Origin: Candidatus Cybelea sp.
GTDB lineage: Bacteria > Vulcanimicrobiota > Vulcanimicrobiia > Vulcanimicrobiales > Vulcanimicrobiaceae
Length of the DNA stretch: 64,000 nucleotides
NCBI GenBank assembly: GCA_036489315.1
Contig: DASXFZ010000026.1
Span: 24,841-88,840 of the forward strand
Direction of reading: 5' to 3'
Shown: one piece after another, positions 35,673 to 44,079 of the stretch
Layout of the letters: each line of letters begins with the position of its first letter
Position numbering within the stretch: position 1 is the stretch's first letter
Notes under the pieces: generated by a model
Database searches by the model: none
What the model saw: the letters and a program-made list of their open reading frames with translations, nothing else
What the model was told of the DNA's origin: nothing
Made by a program: the position numbers and the translations under genes

Positions 35673-35720
35673 GCTCGATAAGGGTTTTTCGGAGGTAAGG
35701 CCGCGCAAATGAAGGATGTT

Positions 35721-35734
35721 CTCCCGAAAGGGAG
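35721..35734 (+). promoter_or_regulatory. Ribosome-site hairpin with GAAA tetraloop before the GloVer lipoprotein
   Basis: CTCCC-GAAA-GGGAG forms a 5-bp hairpin closed by a GNRA-type loop. The 3' arm, GGGAG (35730-35734), is the core of the Shine-Dalgarno sequence GGGAGG eight bases from the ATG at 35743. Folding would mask the ribosome site. Whether it regulates translation is inference. Confidence 0.4.
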
Positions 35735-35742
35735 GGCCACTT

Positions 35743-36927
35743 ATGAAGCCGGTTGCTGCTGTATTTTTTTTGATTGCGCTCGCCGCGTGTTCGCGACCGT
35801 CCACGCCGGCGCTAATTCCTGACGCACCGGCGAGCGCGGGCGCCGCAAGAACCAGCGCCGGTTTTAGCACGCTCGTGCAGTTTAAAGGAAGCAATGGCTG
35901 TACTCCGATCGGCGGACTCGTCGCTGCGGGAACGACGCTGTACGGAACCACGACCTGCGGCGGGGCGCACCATAAAGGAAACATATTCCGGGTCGATATC
36001 AGCGGAAAGAAGTTTCACGTCGTGCGTGATTTCGGCAGGGCCGAGCAAGGAACGAGTTCAACGCTGCTGCTTGTCGGGCGCACGCTTTACGGGACGGCAT
36101 CGCAAGGCGGGCCCAAGGGCTACGGCAGCGTCTATAGCATCGGTCTAAACGGCAAGGTGAACTGGGTCAAGGGTTTCACCGAGGCGGCACACCCCTATGG
36201 CGGATTAACGGAACTCAACGGTGAGTTCTATGGAACGACTGTCAACGGCGGCGGTTTCGGGTCCTGCGGAGTCTTAGGGTGTGGCACCGTATTCAAAACC
36301 GGACCGTCCGGGGAACCAACGACCATCTATAGCTTCGGGCACACGGCCATCGGCCCAGCCAATCCCTATGGGCGCCTCTCCGTTTACGACGGCGCGCTTT
36401 ACGGCACGACGAAGCTTGGCGGCCTGTATAACACGGGCACGGTCTTTCGCGTGACCACCAGCGGCCAAGAGGGCATGGTCTTCGGCTTTGGCGATTACAA
36501 CGGCGGGGTGTCGCCGTCCGGCGCTCTGGCGATCGTTAAGGGCCCTCGCTTCTACGGAACGACCGAAACGGGCGGCAAGTTCCGGCAGGGGAGTGTTTAT
36601 CGTGACCCTGGGTATGGACGGCCCTGGGGATATAGCTTCGGTGCGTCGTCGAACGATGGGGCGCAGCCTGAAGGGGGTGTCATCCGTATGGGAGGTGCCG
36701 TCTACGGCACCACTTCGGCGGGCGGCGACGCCGGTTGTGGAACGATTTTCGAGATTACCGGTAAACGGGCTGCGTCGATTGTGGAGCGGGTACTCCATCG
36801 CTTTGCGGGGAGTGCCGACGGCTGTCATCCGATGTCGGAGCTGACGCCGGTAAATGGGGTTCTTTACGGCACGACCTCGAGCGGCGGCGCGAACAACGGC
36901 GGCACGGTTTTTGCACTGAAACCATAA
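35743..36927 (+). CDS. GloVer tandem-repeat lipoprotein
   Basis: The 394-aa product has a lipobox signal (AVFFLIALAAC) starting from ATG 35743, which has a strong ribosome site (GGGAGG); an ATG 27 bases upstream lacks one. The mature protein is built from at least seven repeats with the core LYGTT--GG----G-VF: LYGTTTCGGAHHKGNIFRV, LYGTASQGGPKGYGSVYSI, FYGTTVNGGGFG, LYGTTKLGGLYNTGTVFRV, FYGTTETGGKFRQGSVYRD, VYGTTSAGGDAGCGTIFEI and LYGTTSSGGANNGGTVFAL. This is the choice-of-anchor tandem repeat GloVer family, beta-propeller-like surface proteins of unknown function. Convergent with hslO. Confidence 0.85.
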   Translation: MKPVAAVFFLIALAACSRPSTPALIPDAPASAGAARTSAGFSTLVQFKGSNGCTPIGGLVAAGTTLYGTTTCGGAHHKGNIFRVDISGKKFHVVRDFGRAEQGTSSTLLLVGRTLYGTASQGGPKGYGSVYSIGLNGKVNWVKGFTEAAHPYGGLTELNGEFYGTTVNGGGFGSCGVLGCGTVFKTGPSGEPTTIYSFGHTAIGPANPYGRLSVYDGALYGTTKLGGLYNTGTVFRVTTSGQEGMVFGFGDYNGGVSPSGALAIVKGPRFYGTTETGGKFRQGSVYRDPGYGRPWGYSFGASSNDGAQPEGGVIRMGGAVYGTTSAGGDAGCGTIFEITGKRAASIVERVLHRFAGSADGCHPMSELTPVNGVLYGTTSSGGANNGGTVFALKP

Positions 36928-36947
36928 GCTCGCTGTAGGGCGGCAGC

Positions 36948-37832
36948 TCATGACACTCGAGCGGACAGCTCCCTTACCTCATCCGCGGTAAACACGTATT
37001 CGGTTTTGCAGTATTCGCAGGTGGCTTCGGTGAGGTCGCGTTCGCGGGTGAGAGCGAGCAGTTCGTCGGCGCCCAGGCCGAGCAGCACCGCTTCGACCTT
37101 CGCGCGAGTGCAGCGGCACGCGAAGCGCACATCGAGCGGGCGGATGGCGCGCAGTTCCGTGTCGCCGGCGATCGAACGCAGCAGCGCCTCGGCATCGGCG
37201 CCCTGCGAAATTTGCTGCGTGACCGGCGGCATCGCGACGGCGCGTGCTTCGAGCGCCGCGAGCAGCTTTTCGTCGGCACCGGGCAGCGCTTGCGCGATAA
37301 TACCGCCGGCGGCAATGACGCCGTTGGGATTCGCCAGCACGCCCAGCGCGACGATGCTGGGAATCTGTTCGGATTGCGCGAGGTAGGCGGCTAGATCTTC
37401 GGCGATCTCGCCGCTTGCCAGCGGAACGACGCCGACGTACGGCTGCCCGACATCGGTCGAGCGCGTCACTTGAAGGGAACCTTTCCCAACCGCGCCCGCA
37501 ACGTTGAACTTGCCGCGCTCGTCGACGGGAAGCTCTACTTGCCCGTTGCGCGCGTAGCCGCGCGCGCCGATCGTCTGTTCGTCGAGAAACCATGCGTCGG
37601 CCGCAATATTCCCGAGCGGCCCGTCGCCGGCGATCTGCAGCGAAATTCGCTCGTTGCCCTTGAGATTGGCGGCCAGAAGCGCGGCGCCGGTTGCTAATCG
37701 CCCGACCGCGGCCGTGGCCGTCGGCCAAAGGTCGTGCCGATCGCGGATCTCGCCGACGAGACCGGTCGTAATGGCGGCGGTGATCGCGATGCCGGCGTCG
37801 ACCGCGGAGGCGGCGAGGATTCTGTCGGGCAT
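36948..37832 (-). CDS. hslO: Hsp33-type redox-regulated molecular chaperone
   Basis: The 294-aa product is Hsp33: N-terminal domain with RILAASAVDAGIAITAAITT, LATGAALLAANLKGNERISL, ISLQIAGDGPLGNIAADA and GKGSLQVTRSTD, then the zinc redox switch made by CRC (near residue 238) and CEYC (near residue 271). Under oxidative stress zinc release unfolds the C-terminal domain and activates holdase activity against protein aggregation. It is divergent from aroQ, with 52 bases between starts. Confidence 0.95.
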   Translation of the reverse strand: MPDRILAASAVDAGIAITAAITTGLVGEIRDRHDLWPTATAAVGRLATGAALLAANLKGNERISLQIAGDGPLGNIAADAWFLDEQTIGARGYARNGQVELPVDERGKFNVAGAVGKGSLQVTRSTDVGQPYVGVVPLASGEIAEDLAAYLAQSEQIPSIVALGVLANPNGVIAAGGIIAQALPGADEKLLAALEARAVAMPPVTQQISQGADAEALLRSIAGDTELRAIRPLDVRFACRCTRAKVEAVLLGLGADELLALTRERDLTEATCEYCKTEYVFTADEVRELSARVS

Positions 37833-37884
37833 GAGCGCCTCTGGGGCAAAGGCTCGCGCTTTTCCTCCAAAGAAGGGCCCAACG

Positions 37885-38319
37885 ATGCGCGTTTTGGTTT
37901 TACACGGGCCAAATCTGGATCTGCTCGGCGAGCGAGAGCCGGAGCTCTACGGAACGCAAACACTCGAGGAACTCAACGGCGCGATTCTTCTGGCCGCGAA
38001 GGAGTTCCATTTCGAGGTTCGCTGCGAGCAGTACAACGGCGAAGGCCGCCTGATCGACGCGCTGCACGCCGCTCGCAAAACCGATGCCGGCGTCGTCATC
38101 AACCCCGGCGCCTACGCGCACTATTCGTACGCGATCGCCGACGCGATCGCCGCGATCCGCATCCCCGTCGTCGAAGTGCACCTGTCGAACGTCGCCGCCC
38201 GAGAGGAATTTCGCCGAACGAGCGTGACGGCGGCAGCCTGCCGGGGAGTCGTGACCGGCCTCGGCGCGGCCGGCTACATCCTCGCGCTGCGCGCGCTCGC
38301 GGAAATTCTCGCCGCCTGA
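37885..38319 (+). CDS. aroQ: 3-dehydroquinate dehydratase, type II
   Basis: The 144-aa dodecameric-type dehydroquinase converts 3-dehydroquinate to 3-dehydroshikimate, the step before AroE. Diagnostic blocks are LVLHGPNLDLLGEREPELYG with the catalytic Tyr, EQYNGEGRLIDALH, VVINPGAYAHYSYAIADAI, VVEVHLSNVAAREEFRRTSV, and ACRGVVTGLGAAGYILALRA. The ATG at 37885 follows AAGAAGG with good spacing; the open frame extends further upstream through the hslO start region but is not conserved there. Confidence 0.95.
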   Translation: MRVLVLHGPNLDLLGEREPELYGTQTLEELNGAILLAAKEFHFEVRCEQYNGEGRLIDALHAARKTDAGVVINPGAYAHYSYAIADAIAAIRIPVVEVHLSNVAAREEFRRTSVTAAACRGVVTGLGAAGYILALRALAEILAA

Positions 38320-38380
38320 AGGCAGCCGAGCCACGCTGTTGAACGATTGCTCCTCTCCGAGCCGAGTAGGAGATGCGACG

Positions 38381-38695
38381 TTGACAAAAGCAGATGTCGT
38401 CGACGCCGTCGCCATAGAGGCTGAGCTCTCCAGGCGAAAGGCTGGCGAAATAGTAGACTTGATCCTCAACGAGATCAAGGGAGCGCTCCTGAAAGGCGAC
38501 CGCGTCGCGCTAAATCCTTTCGGGAGCTTCGTCGTGCGCTCGCGCAAGGCTCGTGCCGGACGCAATCCGAAAACCGGAGAGCCGATTAACATCCCGTCAC
38601 GAAAGGTTCCGGCCTTCGTCGCCGGAAAATCGCTCAAGGACGCGATCGGCGGCAACCGCTCGCGCAGGAAGCGGAAAAAAGCCAACGGGCTGTAG
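38381..38695 (+). CDS. HU family DNA-binding protein
   Basis: The 104-aa product has the HU/IHF fold: LTKADVVDAVAIEAELSRRK, then AGEIVDLILNEIKGALLKGD, VALNPFGSFVVRSRKARAGR, NPKTGEPINIPSRKVPAFVA and GKSLKDAI. A basic tail (NRSRRKRKKANGL) extends past the usual HU end and could give extra DNA contacts. TTG at 38381 is chosen because TAGGAG lies 8-9 bases ahead; a TTG at 38339 would add 14 nonconserved residues. The last 10 bases of the gene are also the 5' end of tRNA-Pro. Confidence 0.9.
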   Translation: MTKADVVDAVAIEAELSRRKAGEIVDLILNEIKGALLKGDRVALNPFGSFVVRSRKARAGRNPKTGEPINIPSRKVPAFVAGKSLKDAIGGNRSRRKRKKANGL

Positions 38696-38760
38696 CGAAG
38701 CTTGGTTATCGCGCTAGTCTGGGGGACTAGAGATCGCTGGTTCGAATCCAGTCAGCCCGA
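38686..38760 (+). tRNA. tRNA-Pro (anticodon GGG)
   Basis: The sequence folds into a full cloverleaf: acceptor stem CGGGCTG/CAGCCCG with discriminator A, D stem GCGA/TCGC, anticodon stem CTAGT/ACTAG with loop CTGGGGG (anticodon GGG), and T stem-loop closing TTCGAAT. CCA is not encoded, unlike in the tRNA-Ser of this window. The first ten bases overlap the 3' end of the HU gene, including its stop codon. Confidence 0.92.
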
Positions 38761-38768
38761 GATTAATC

Positions 38769-38806
38769 CGGCCAGAACTTTAGACGAGTTTTGGCCGTTT
38801 CTATTT
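38769..38806 (+). terminator. Rho-independent terminator after HU and tRNA-Pro
   Basis: A 10-bp stem CGGCCAGAAC/GTTTTGGCCG (one G-T pair) with a 9-base loop is followed by TTTCTATTT. It starts 8 bases after the tRNA and fits a shared terminator for the HU-tRNA transcript. Confidence 0.8.
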
Positions 38807-38851
38807 AAGCGGTAAGGGGTTCGCACGCCGGCCCGCCCGAAGGCCCATTGT

Positions 38852-39151
38852 ATGAAGATCGGGACCCTCGAGATGAAGATCGCGCGCGTTGAGGGATTTC
38901 AAGTGAGGATTCGCACGTCGGACGGCCGCGATATTCGCTCGGACCGCGAAGGGATGCCGCCCTGGCCCTATGAAAAGGCCGCGCGCGACCGCTGGTCGGT
39001 CGCTCGCGACCGCTGGTCGGTCGCTCGCTGGAAGCAAGAGCGCTTTGTTAGCCTCTATCCGGGATTTGGTGTAGACGTGCTCGATGGCGATGGAACGCCC
39101 GTCGAGTTCGGGCAAACGCTGCTGGAGAGCGTTCGCGAAAGTTATGATTGA
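38852..39151 (+). CDS. Small hypothetical protein with an internal 7-residue duplication
   Basis: The 99-aa product is not recognised. It looks real: balanced composition, MKIARVEGFQVRIRTSDGRD at the start and GFGVDVLDGDGTPVEFGQTL near the end. In the middle RDRWSVA occurs twice in direct succession, encoded by two exact copies of a 21-bp unit (38984-39004 and 39005-39025), a recent in-frame duplication. Predicted cytosolic, with no signal peptide or membrane segment. It stands between the HU-tRNA terminator and the phosphoesterase gene with no apparent operon partner. Confidence 0.55.
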   Translation: MKIGTLEMKIARVEGFQVRIRTSDGRDIRSDREGMPPWPYEKAARDRWSVARDRWSVARWKQERFVSLYPGFGVDVLDGDGTPVEFGQTLLESVRESYD

Positions 39152-39241
39152 CCCAGGTCAACGCAGCCGCTTGCGAGACCAAGTAAACCGCGCCTAGGCG
39201 AAGAAGAGGGGGAGGCTTCCCATCAGCAACGGAGATCGTAT

Positions 39242-40642
39242 ATGCCTTCTCGAGTATCGTTTCTTGTCGGAGTCCTTCTTACAATCTCGCTAAGCTTGAC
39301 CGCATGCGGCGGCAGTTCACACTCAGCCGTGGTCCCGAATGTGGCCGATGGCGGACACAAGAAGACCGGGTCGACCCCGATCCAGCACATCGTCGTGATG
39401 GTACAAGAGAATCGTACGTTCAATACGCTCTTCGCGACGTTCCCCGGCGCGACCGGCACGACCACCGGGCTGCAGCGCATCGGCAAAGGCAAGAAGGCCA
39501 AGACCGTTACCGTCAATCTCGCCGAAGTGAACTTAGAGAGCAAGCGGAACCTCAACCATTTGTACGTCTCGTATCGCATCGCCTATCGAGGCGGTAATAT
39601 GGACGCCTTCAATCAGATCATTTACACGAGCAACGGCAAACCGGAAGGCAACAAGCCCTACGTTTACGTCAACCCAGCACAGGTGCAACCGTACTGGACC
39701 ATCGCGACGCAGTACGGTCTTGCCGACATGATGTTCCAAACGCAAGGCAGCGGCAGCTTTACCGCACACCAGGATCTGATCCGCGGCGGCACGGCGATCG
39801 ATCCAACGGAGAGCCTGATCGACGATCCGACGTCGTCGGCGGCGTGGGGCTGCAACGCCCGGCCGGGGACCAAGACCAACCTGATTACGACAAAGCTCGT
39901 CTACGAACACGTCAAGGGCCCGTTTCCGTGTACGAGCGACTTCCCGTCCTCGGGCGCCAACTACGAGACGCTAGCGGATCTCTTCGCGAAGGCCGGTATT
40001 ACGTGGAAGTACTACGCGCCCCCCGAAAAGCTGGGCACCCCGGGCGCCCTCTGGAACGGCTTTGCAGTGATCAGTTCGCTGTTCAACAATCCGAGCGAGT
40101 GGAACCAGCACGTCATCAGTCCGCCGCAGCAAGTCATCACCGATGCGCAGAACGGCAAGCTGCCGCAGGTCGCGTGGGTGATCCCCGATGCGATCAACTC
40201 CGATCACCCCGCCTACGGCTCCGACAAGGGCCCGTCGTGGGTGGCGCAGGTCGTCAACGGGATCGGCCAGAGCCCGGCCTGGAGCTCGACGGCCATCATT
40301 GTCGTGTGGGACGACTGGGGCGGCTTCTACGACGAAGTCAAGCCGCCCAAACTCGATAAACAAGGGGGCCCGGGCTTCCGCGTCGGCATGATCGTTGCCT
40401 CGCCGTACGTTCCGGCAAACGAAATTTCGCACACCGCGTACGGCTTCGGCAGCATCATCCGGTACATCGAAGACAACTGGAATCTCGGTTCGCTCGGCAC
40501 GACCGATGCGACCTCGACAAGCATCGCCGATATGTTCAACTACGGCCAGAAGCCGCGGAAGTTCAAACTCATTCCCGCGAAGTACTCGCGCGAGTTCTTC
40601 CTGCACCAGAAGCCTTCCGGCTTACCGCTCGACGACCAATAA
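39242..40642 (+). CDS. Phosphoesterase family lipoprotein (alkaline phosphatase superfamily), copy 1 of a tandem pair
   Basis: The 466-aa product has a lipobox signal (ISLSLTAC) and the family motifs IQHIVVMVQENRTFNTLFAT near the N terminus, FQTQGSGSFTAHQDLIRGGT, DAINSDHPAYGSDKGPSWVA and [18 protein letters not shown], the last supplying metal-binding Asp residues. It is a secreted phosphatase or phospholipase C-like enzyme anchored by lipid. A ribosome site GGAG lies 8 bases ahead of the ATG. The next gene is a diverged tandem copy, starting one base after this stop codon. Confidence 0.86.
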   Translation: MPSRVSFLVGVLLTISLSLTACGGSSHSAVVPNVADGGHKKTGSTPIQHIVVMVQENRTFNTLFATFPGATGTTTGLQRIGKGKKAKTVTVNLAEVNLESKRNLNHLYVSYRIAYRGGNMDAFNQIIYTSNGKPEGNKPYVYVNPAQVQPYWTIATQYGLADMMFQTQGSGSFTAHQDLIRGGTAIDPTESLIDDPTSSAAWGCNARPGTKTNLITTKLVYEHVKGPFPCTSDFPSSGANYETLADLFAKAGITWKYYAPPEKLGTPGALWNGFAVISSLFNNPSEWNQHVISPPQQVITDAQNGKLPQVAWVIPDAINSDHPAYGSDKGPSWVAQVVNGIGQSPAWSSTAIIVVWDDWGGFYDEVKPPKLDKQGGPGFRVGMIVASPYVPANEISHTAYGFGSIIRYIEDNWNLGSLGTTDATSTSIADMFNYGQKPRKFKLIPAKYSREFFLHQKPSGLPLDDQ

Positions 40643-40643
40643 G

Positions 40644-42068
40644 TTGAGCCTCCGGTTTGCCGCCGTTGCAAGCTTCGCCGCCGTCCTCGCGGGCTGCGGC
40701 GGTACGGCAACCGGAGCGCTCGCCCCGTTTTCGCGGATGCCTCCCCACGCGCAGCAGAGCTCCCCGATCGCGCACGTCGTCGTCATCGTGCAGGAGAACC
40801 GCAGCTTCGACAATTTGTTTGCCACGTTCCCCGGCGCCGACGGCACGACGATGGGCCTAGAAAAAGTGCGCGAGGGCGGCAAGTACGTGGTGAAATCGAT
40901 CGCGCTGCATCAGAGCGCGCTCGTGATGAATACCGATATCGGCCACTGCCGCTACTCGTTCGTGACGGCGAAGGACGGCGGGAAGATGGACGCGTTCAAC
41001 CTCGAGCCAAAGGGCGTCTGCCCGCGCGGCTCGAGCGGCGGCGGGCCGACGATCGGCACGATTGCTTATCAGTACGTCAATCCCAAACAGATCGCGCCCT
41101 ACTGGGATCTCGCCAAACAGTACGTGCTCGGCGACCACCTCTTCCAGACGCAAGGCAGCGGGAGTTTTACCGCGCATCAGGACCTGATCCGCGGCAACAC
41201 GCAGATCGCCGTGGGCAAGAGCCTGGTCGACACGCCGACCGGAATGCCCTGGGGCTGCGACTCGTCGAAGACGGCGCGCACCGATCTGCTCACGAGCGAG
41301 CTGAAGTTCGAGGAGGATAAGGGGCCGCGCCCCTGCACGACCAACTTTCCCTCAATGGGCAGCGCCTATGCGACGCTGCGCGATCTGCTCGACGCCAAAG
41401 GCGTCTCGTGGAAGTACTACTCGCCGTGCTTCGTGGCGAGCCCGGGCTGCGGCAACGGCTGCACGCAGTGCGCGGGTGCGCTGCTCAACGCGTTCGACGT
41501 GATCGCACCCGTCCGCAACGGCAGCGAGTGGGGAACCAACGTCTCGATGCCGCAAACCAAGATCTTCGACGATATTTCGAATGGCACGCTGCCCGCCGTT
41601 GCTTGGGTGATTCCGACCAACAACGATTCGGACCATCCAGGCACGCTGGTCGATCGCGGTCCGCAGTGGGTTGCGAGCATCGTCAACGCGATCGGTAAGA
41701 GTGCGTATTGGAAGAGCTCGGCGATCGTTGTCGTCTGGGATGACTGGGGCGGCCTGTACGATCACGTAAAACCGCCGCTGCTCGATGAGAAAGGCGGCCT
41801 GGGCTTTCGCGTCCCCCTGCTCGTCGTCTCGCCCTACGTGCCCAAAGGCGCGATCTCGCACACGCGGTATGAGTTCGGCAGCATCCTGAAGTACATCGAA
41901 CAGAACTGGGCGCTGGGCTCGCTCAAGACGACCGACCAGCGTTCGACGAGCATCCTCAACGTCTTCAACTACAAACAGTCGCCGCGCGCGTTTACGCCGA
42001 TCCCGTCGCAGCTCTCGCCCGAGTTCTTCCGCCGCGAACCGCCGTCGGACGGCGGCGACCCCGAGTAG
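40644..42068 (+). CDS. Phosphoesterase family lipoprotein (alkaline phosphatase superfamily), copy 2 of a tandem pair
   Basis: The 474-aa product opens with a lipobox signal (AVASFAAVLAGC) and IAHVVVIVQENRSFDNLFAT. FQTQGSGSFTAHQDLIRGNT and AIVVVWDDWGGLYDHVKPP match the first copy almost residue by residue. Copy 2 adds a Cys-rich insertion (CFVASPGCGNGCTQC). TTG at 40644 is the probable start, one base after the stop of copy 1 (TAAGTTG), which suggests translational coupling; the open frame further upstream shadows copy 1. The last 100 bases overlap the convergent aspartyl-protease gene. Confidence 0.86.
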   Translation: MSLRFAAVASFAAVLAGCGGTATGALAPFSRMPPHAQQSSPIAHVVVIVQENRSFDNLFATFPGADGTTMGLEKVREGGKYVVKSIALHQSALVMNTDIGHCRYSFVTAKDGGKMDAFNLEPKGVCPRGSSGGGPTIGTIAYQYVNPKQIAPYWDLAKQYVLGDHLFQTQGSGSFTAHQDLIRGNTQIAVGKSLVDTPTGMPWGCDSSKTARTDLLTSELKFEEDKGPRPCTTNFPSMGSAYATLRDLLDAKGVSWKYYSPCFVASPGCGNGCTQCAGALLNAFDVIAPVRNGSEWGTNVSMPQTKIFDDISNGTLPAVAWVIPTNNDSDHPGTLVDRGPQWVASIVNAIGKSAYWKSSAIVVVWDDWGGLYDHVKPPLLDEKGGLGFRVPLLVVSPYVPKGAISHTRYEFGSILKYIEQNWALGSLKTTDQRSTSILNVFNYKQSPRAFTPIPSQLSPEFFRREPPSDGGDPE

Positions 42069-44020
42069 CCGCCTTTTCGCAGTTGGTCGAGCACCTGCCC
42101 CAGATAATCCGGGACGCCCGCGCGTTGGTGCTGGTCGTAGGCAGCCTGATCGAAGAGCCAATCCGGCAGCGTTGCGGGCAGACCGATCTCGTCGTTCTGC
42201 ACGTCGTACTGGAAGCGAATCGGGGCATCGTCGTAGTTCCAGAGCGATCGCGTAACGACCCACGCGCCGAGCACGGAGCGGAAATAGACGGTCGCCTCGG
42301 TTGGGCTCAGCGGTGCGTTGGGAACCGGCCGGTACGTGCCGACGAAGTGCACCTTGAGCAGGTCGTACGTGGAGACGTCGATCCAGAGATCGCGCAGGTT
42401 GTGGACCTCGGGCCGATCGGTTGGATGCAGCTCGAGATGGTAGGCTTCGCGCCCGTCGATCGTTTCGACCGGCAGCGAGCCGTTCGGCGCGGCGCGAAAC
42501 GTATAGGAAGGCTTGGCCGAGACGACGACGTGCGCGATAGTCTTGAGTCCGGCGATATCCGGAACCATCACGACGCCGTTGTCGCGCGGCGCGACGCGAA
42601 CCGAGGAGCGCACGAGCCAGGCAAACGGGCCGAGAAACTCGGGCTCGATAAGCGCCGGCGGCAGCTTGCCGTTCGTGCCGGGGTCGCTGACGTTCTCCAT
42701 CCCGTCGGAGAGCCGAACGGCGTAGCGGTGCGTCTCGACCGACGACGATTCGCCCGAATAGTAGCCCATCGGGTGCGCGCGGATGTGCCACGTCGCCGTC
42801 CAGATGGCGTACGGTGGAACCGGATACGACTGCAGTCGGCGAAAGGTCTCATCGAAAATCTGCGCCACCCCGACGGCGGCGGGTGCGGCTAAGACGATGC
42901 GCATCGCGTCGAAGTCGACCGTGAAGGCGTAGTTTCGCAGAAAGTCGTTGGAGATGATGCCCGAGGCGGTGAAGGGAAAGGCGTCGAGCGGCGATCCTTC
43001 CGGCGTGTAGAGCCCGGGAACGTCGTGCTGCACCGCCGATCCCACCGCGACGCGCGCGGCGCGCAGCGGCACGTCGACGACCGCGCCGCCGCCGCCGATG
43101 CCGACACCTTGGTGGGCGCTGTCGAGCGTGATGCGCGCGGCGGAAAGCAGCTTCGACGTCGGCATCAGGCCGCCGCCCGCGAGCCCGGAATCGAAGAGAA
43201 AGAGCCCGGGCGGCGCGTCGTTGACCTGCGCCTTCGCAAAGACGAAGTGATCGCCGACGAGATAGAAGGGCACGATCGTGTTTTTCGCCGCTGCGGCGTC
43301 AGCTTGGAACGCCGCCGAGACCTGCGCCGAGCGCGGCCGCAGAATCAGCGCCGCGTTGGGGTAGTCGATCGTTACCAAAAAACGCTCGAAGAGCGTCGTG
43401 CCGAGGATGCCGTCGATCTGCACCTTCGGAAAGAGCGACTCGGCGCGCGTCGGTAACACGTGCACCGGAACTTCGGCGGCCGTTGCTCCGCCGAGCGAGA
43501 GCGAGCGCAGCATGCCGTTCTGCACCGGCGCTTGTTTGTTGCCGGCAAACGTGCCGATGCTGCGGCCGTAGGGCGCGAGGCCGATGCGCTTGGCGAATAC
43601 CGGGTCGACGATCACGTCGGCACCGGTATCGACGAGAAAGTTTGCCGCCGTGCCGTTGGCAACGACGCGCACGACCGGCAGCGGTGACGACGCTACAAAC
43701 GGCACGCGCGTACTCCGGCCGCTGACCGTAGCGCTGCGATGCGCCTCTTCCTGACGACGATTGAGTTCGGCAAGCAGGCGGGTAGCGCGCGTGTTGTTTG
43801 GTTCTTTGGAGATCACCGCGAGGATCGGCGGTTCGGCGGCGCCGATGCGGTTTTCGTACAGCGCGACGGCGCCGACGCGCAGCTGCGCGTCGATGTCGCC
43901 GGGGTGGCTTTGCAGCCAAGCTCGATCGGCCGCCGCCGCCTGCGCGAATTCGCCGCTTGCAAAGAGCGGTTCTCCCGGCGACGCGAGCACCACGGCAAGC
44001 AAGGCGACGGCGCATCTCAC
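41969..44020 (-). CDS. Secreted protein with two retropepsin-like aspartyl protease domains
   Basis: The product is 683 aa, with a signal peptide at the start and a helical TPR-like segment at 25-95. A first pepsin/retropepsin-like domain has ANFLVDTGADVIVDP (Asp131-Thr-Gly) and a second has GLFLFDSGLAGGGLM (Asp277-Ser-Gly) followed by an IISNDFLRNYAFTVDF block. Two half-domains could form one bilobal active site. The C-terminal 250 residues are beta-rich and resemble outer-membrane lipoprotein-sorting-type domains. Substrate unknown. The last about 33 codons lie antisense to the end of the second phosphoesterase gene and may be a dispensable extension. Confidence 0.8.
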   Translation of the reverse strand: MRCAVALLAVVLASPGEPLFASGEFAQAAAADRAWLQSHPGDIDAQLRVGAVALYENRIGAAEPPILAVISKEPNNTRATRLLAELNRRQEEAHRSATVSGRSTRVPFVASSPLPVVRVVANGTAANFLVDTGADVIVDPVFAKRIGLAPYGRSIGTFAGNKQAPVQNGMLRSLSLGGATAAEVPVHVLPTRAESLFPKVQIDGILGTTLFERFLVTIDYPNAALILRPRSAQVSAAFQADAAAAKNTIVPFYLVGDHFVFAKAQVNDAPPGLFLFDSGLAGGGLMPTSKLLSAARITLDSAHQGVGIGGGGAVVDVPLRAARVAVGSAVQHDVPGLYTPEGSPLDAFPFTASGIISNDFLRNYAFTVDFDAMRIVLAAPAAVGVAQIFDETFRRLQSYPVPPYAIWTATWHIRAHPMGYYSGESSSVETHRYAVRLSDGMENVSDPGTNGKLPPALIEPEFLGPFAWLVRSSVRVAPRDNGVVMVPDIAGLKTIAHVVVSAKPSYTFRAAPNGSLPVETIDGREAYHLELHPTDRPEVHNLRDLWIDVSTYDLLKVHFVGTYRPVPNAPLSPTEATVYFRSVLGAWVVTRSLWNYDDAPIRFQYDVQNDEIGLPATLPDWLFDQAAYDQHQRAGVPDYLGQVLDQLRKGGYSGSPPSDGGSRRKNSGESCDGIGVNARGDCL

Positions 44021-44079
44021 GATAGCTTCATGTACTCACGTAAGGGCCGCGGACCCTCCGGCTCGAAGGCAGCCTGGTT

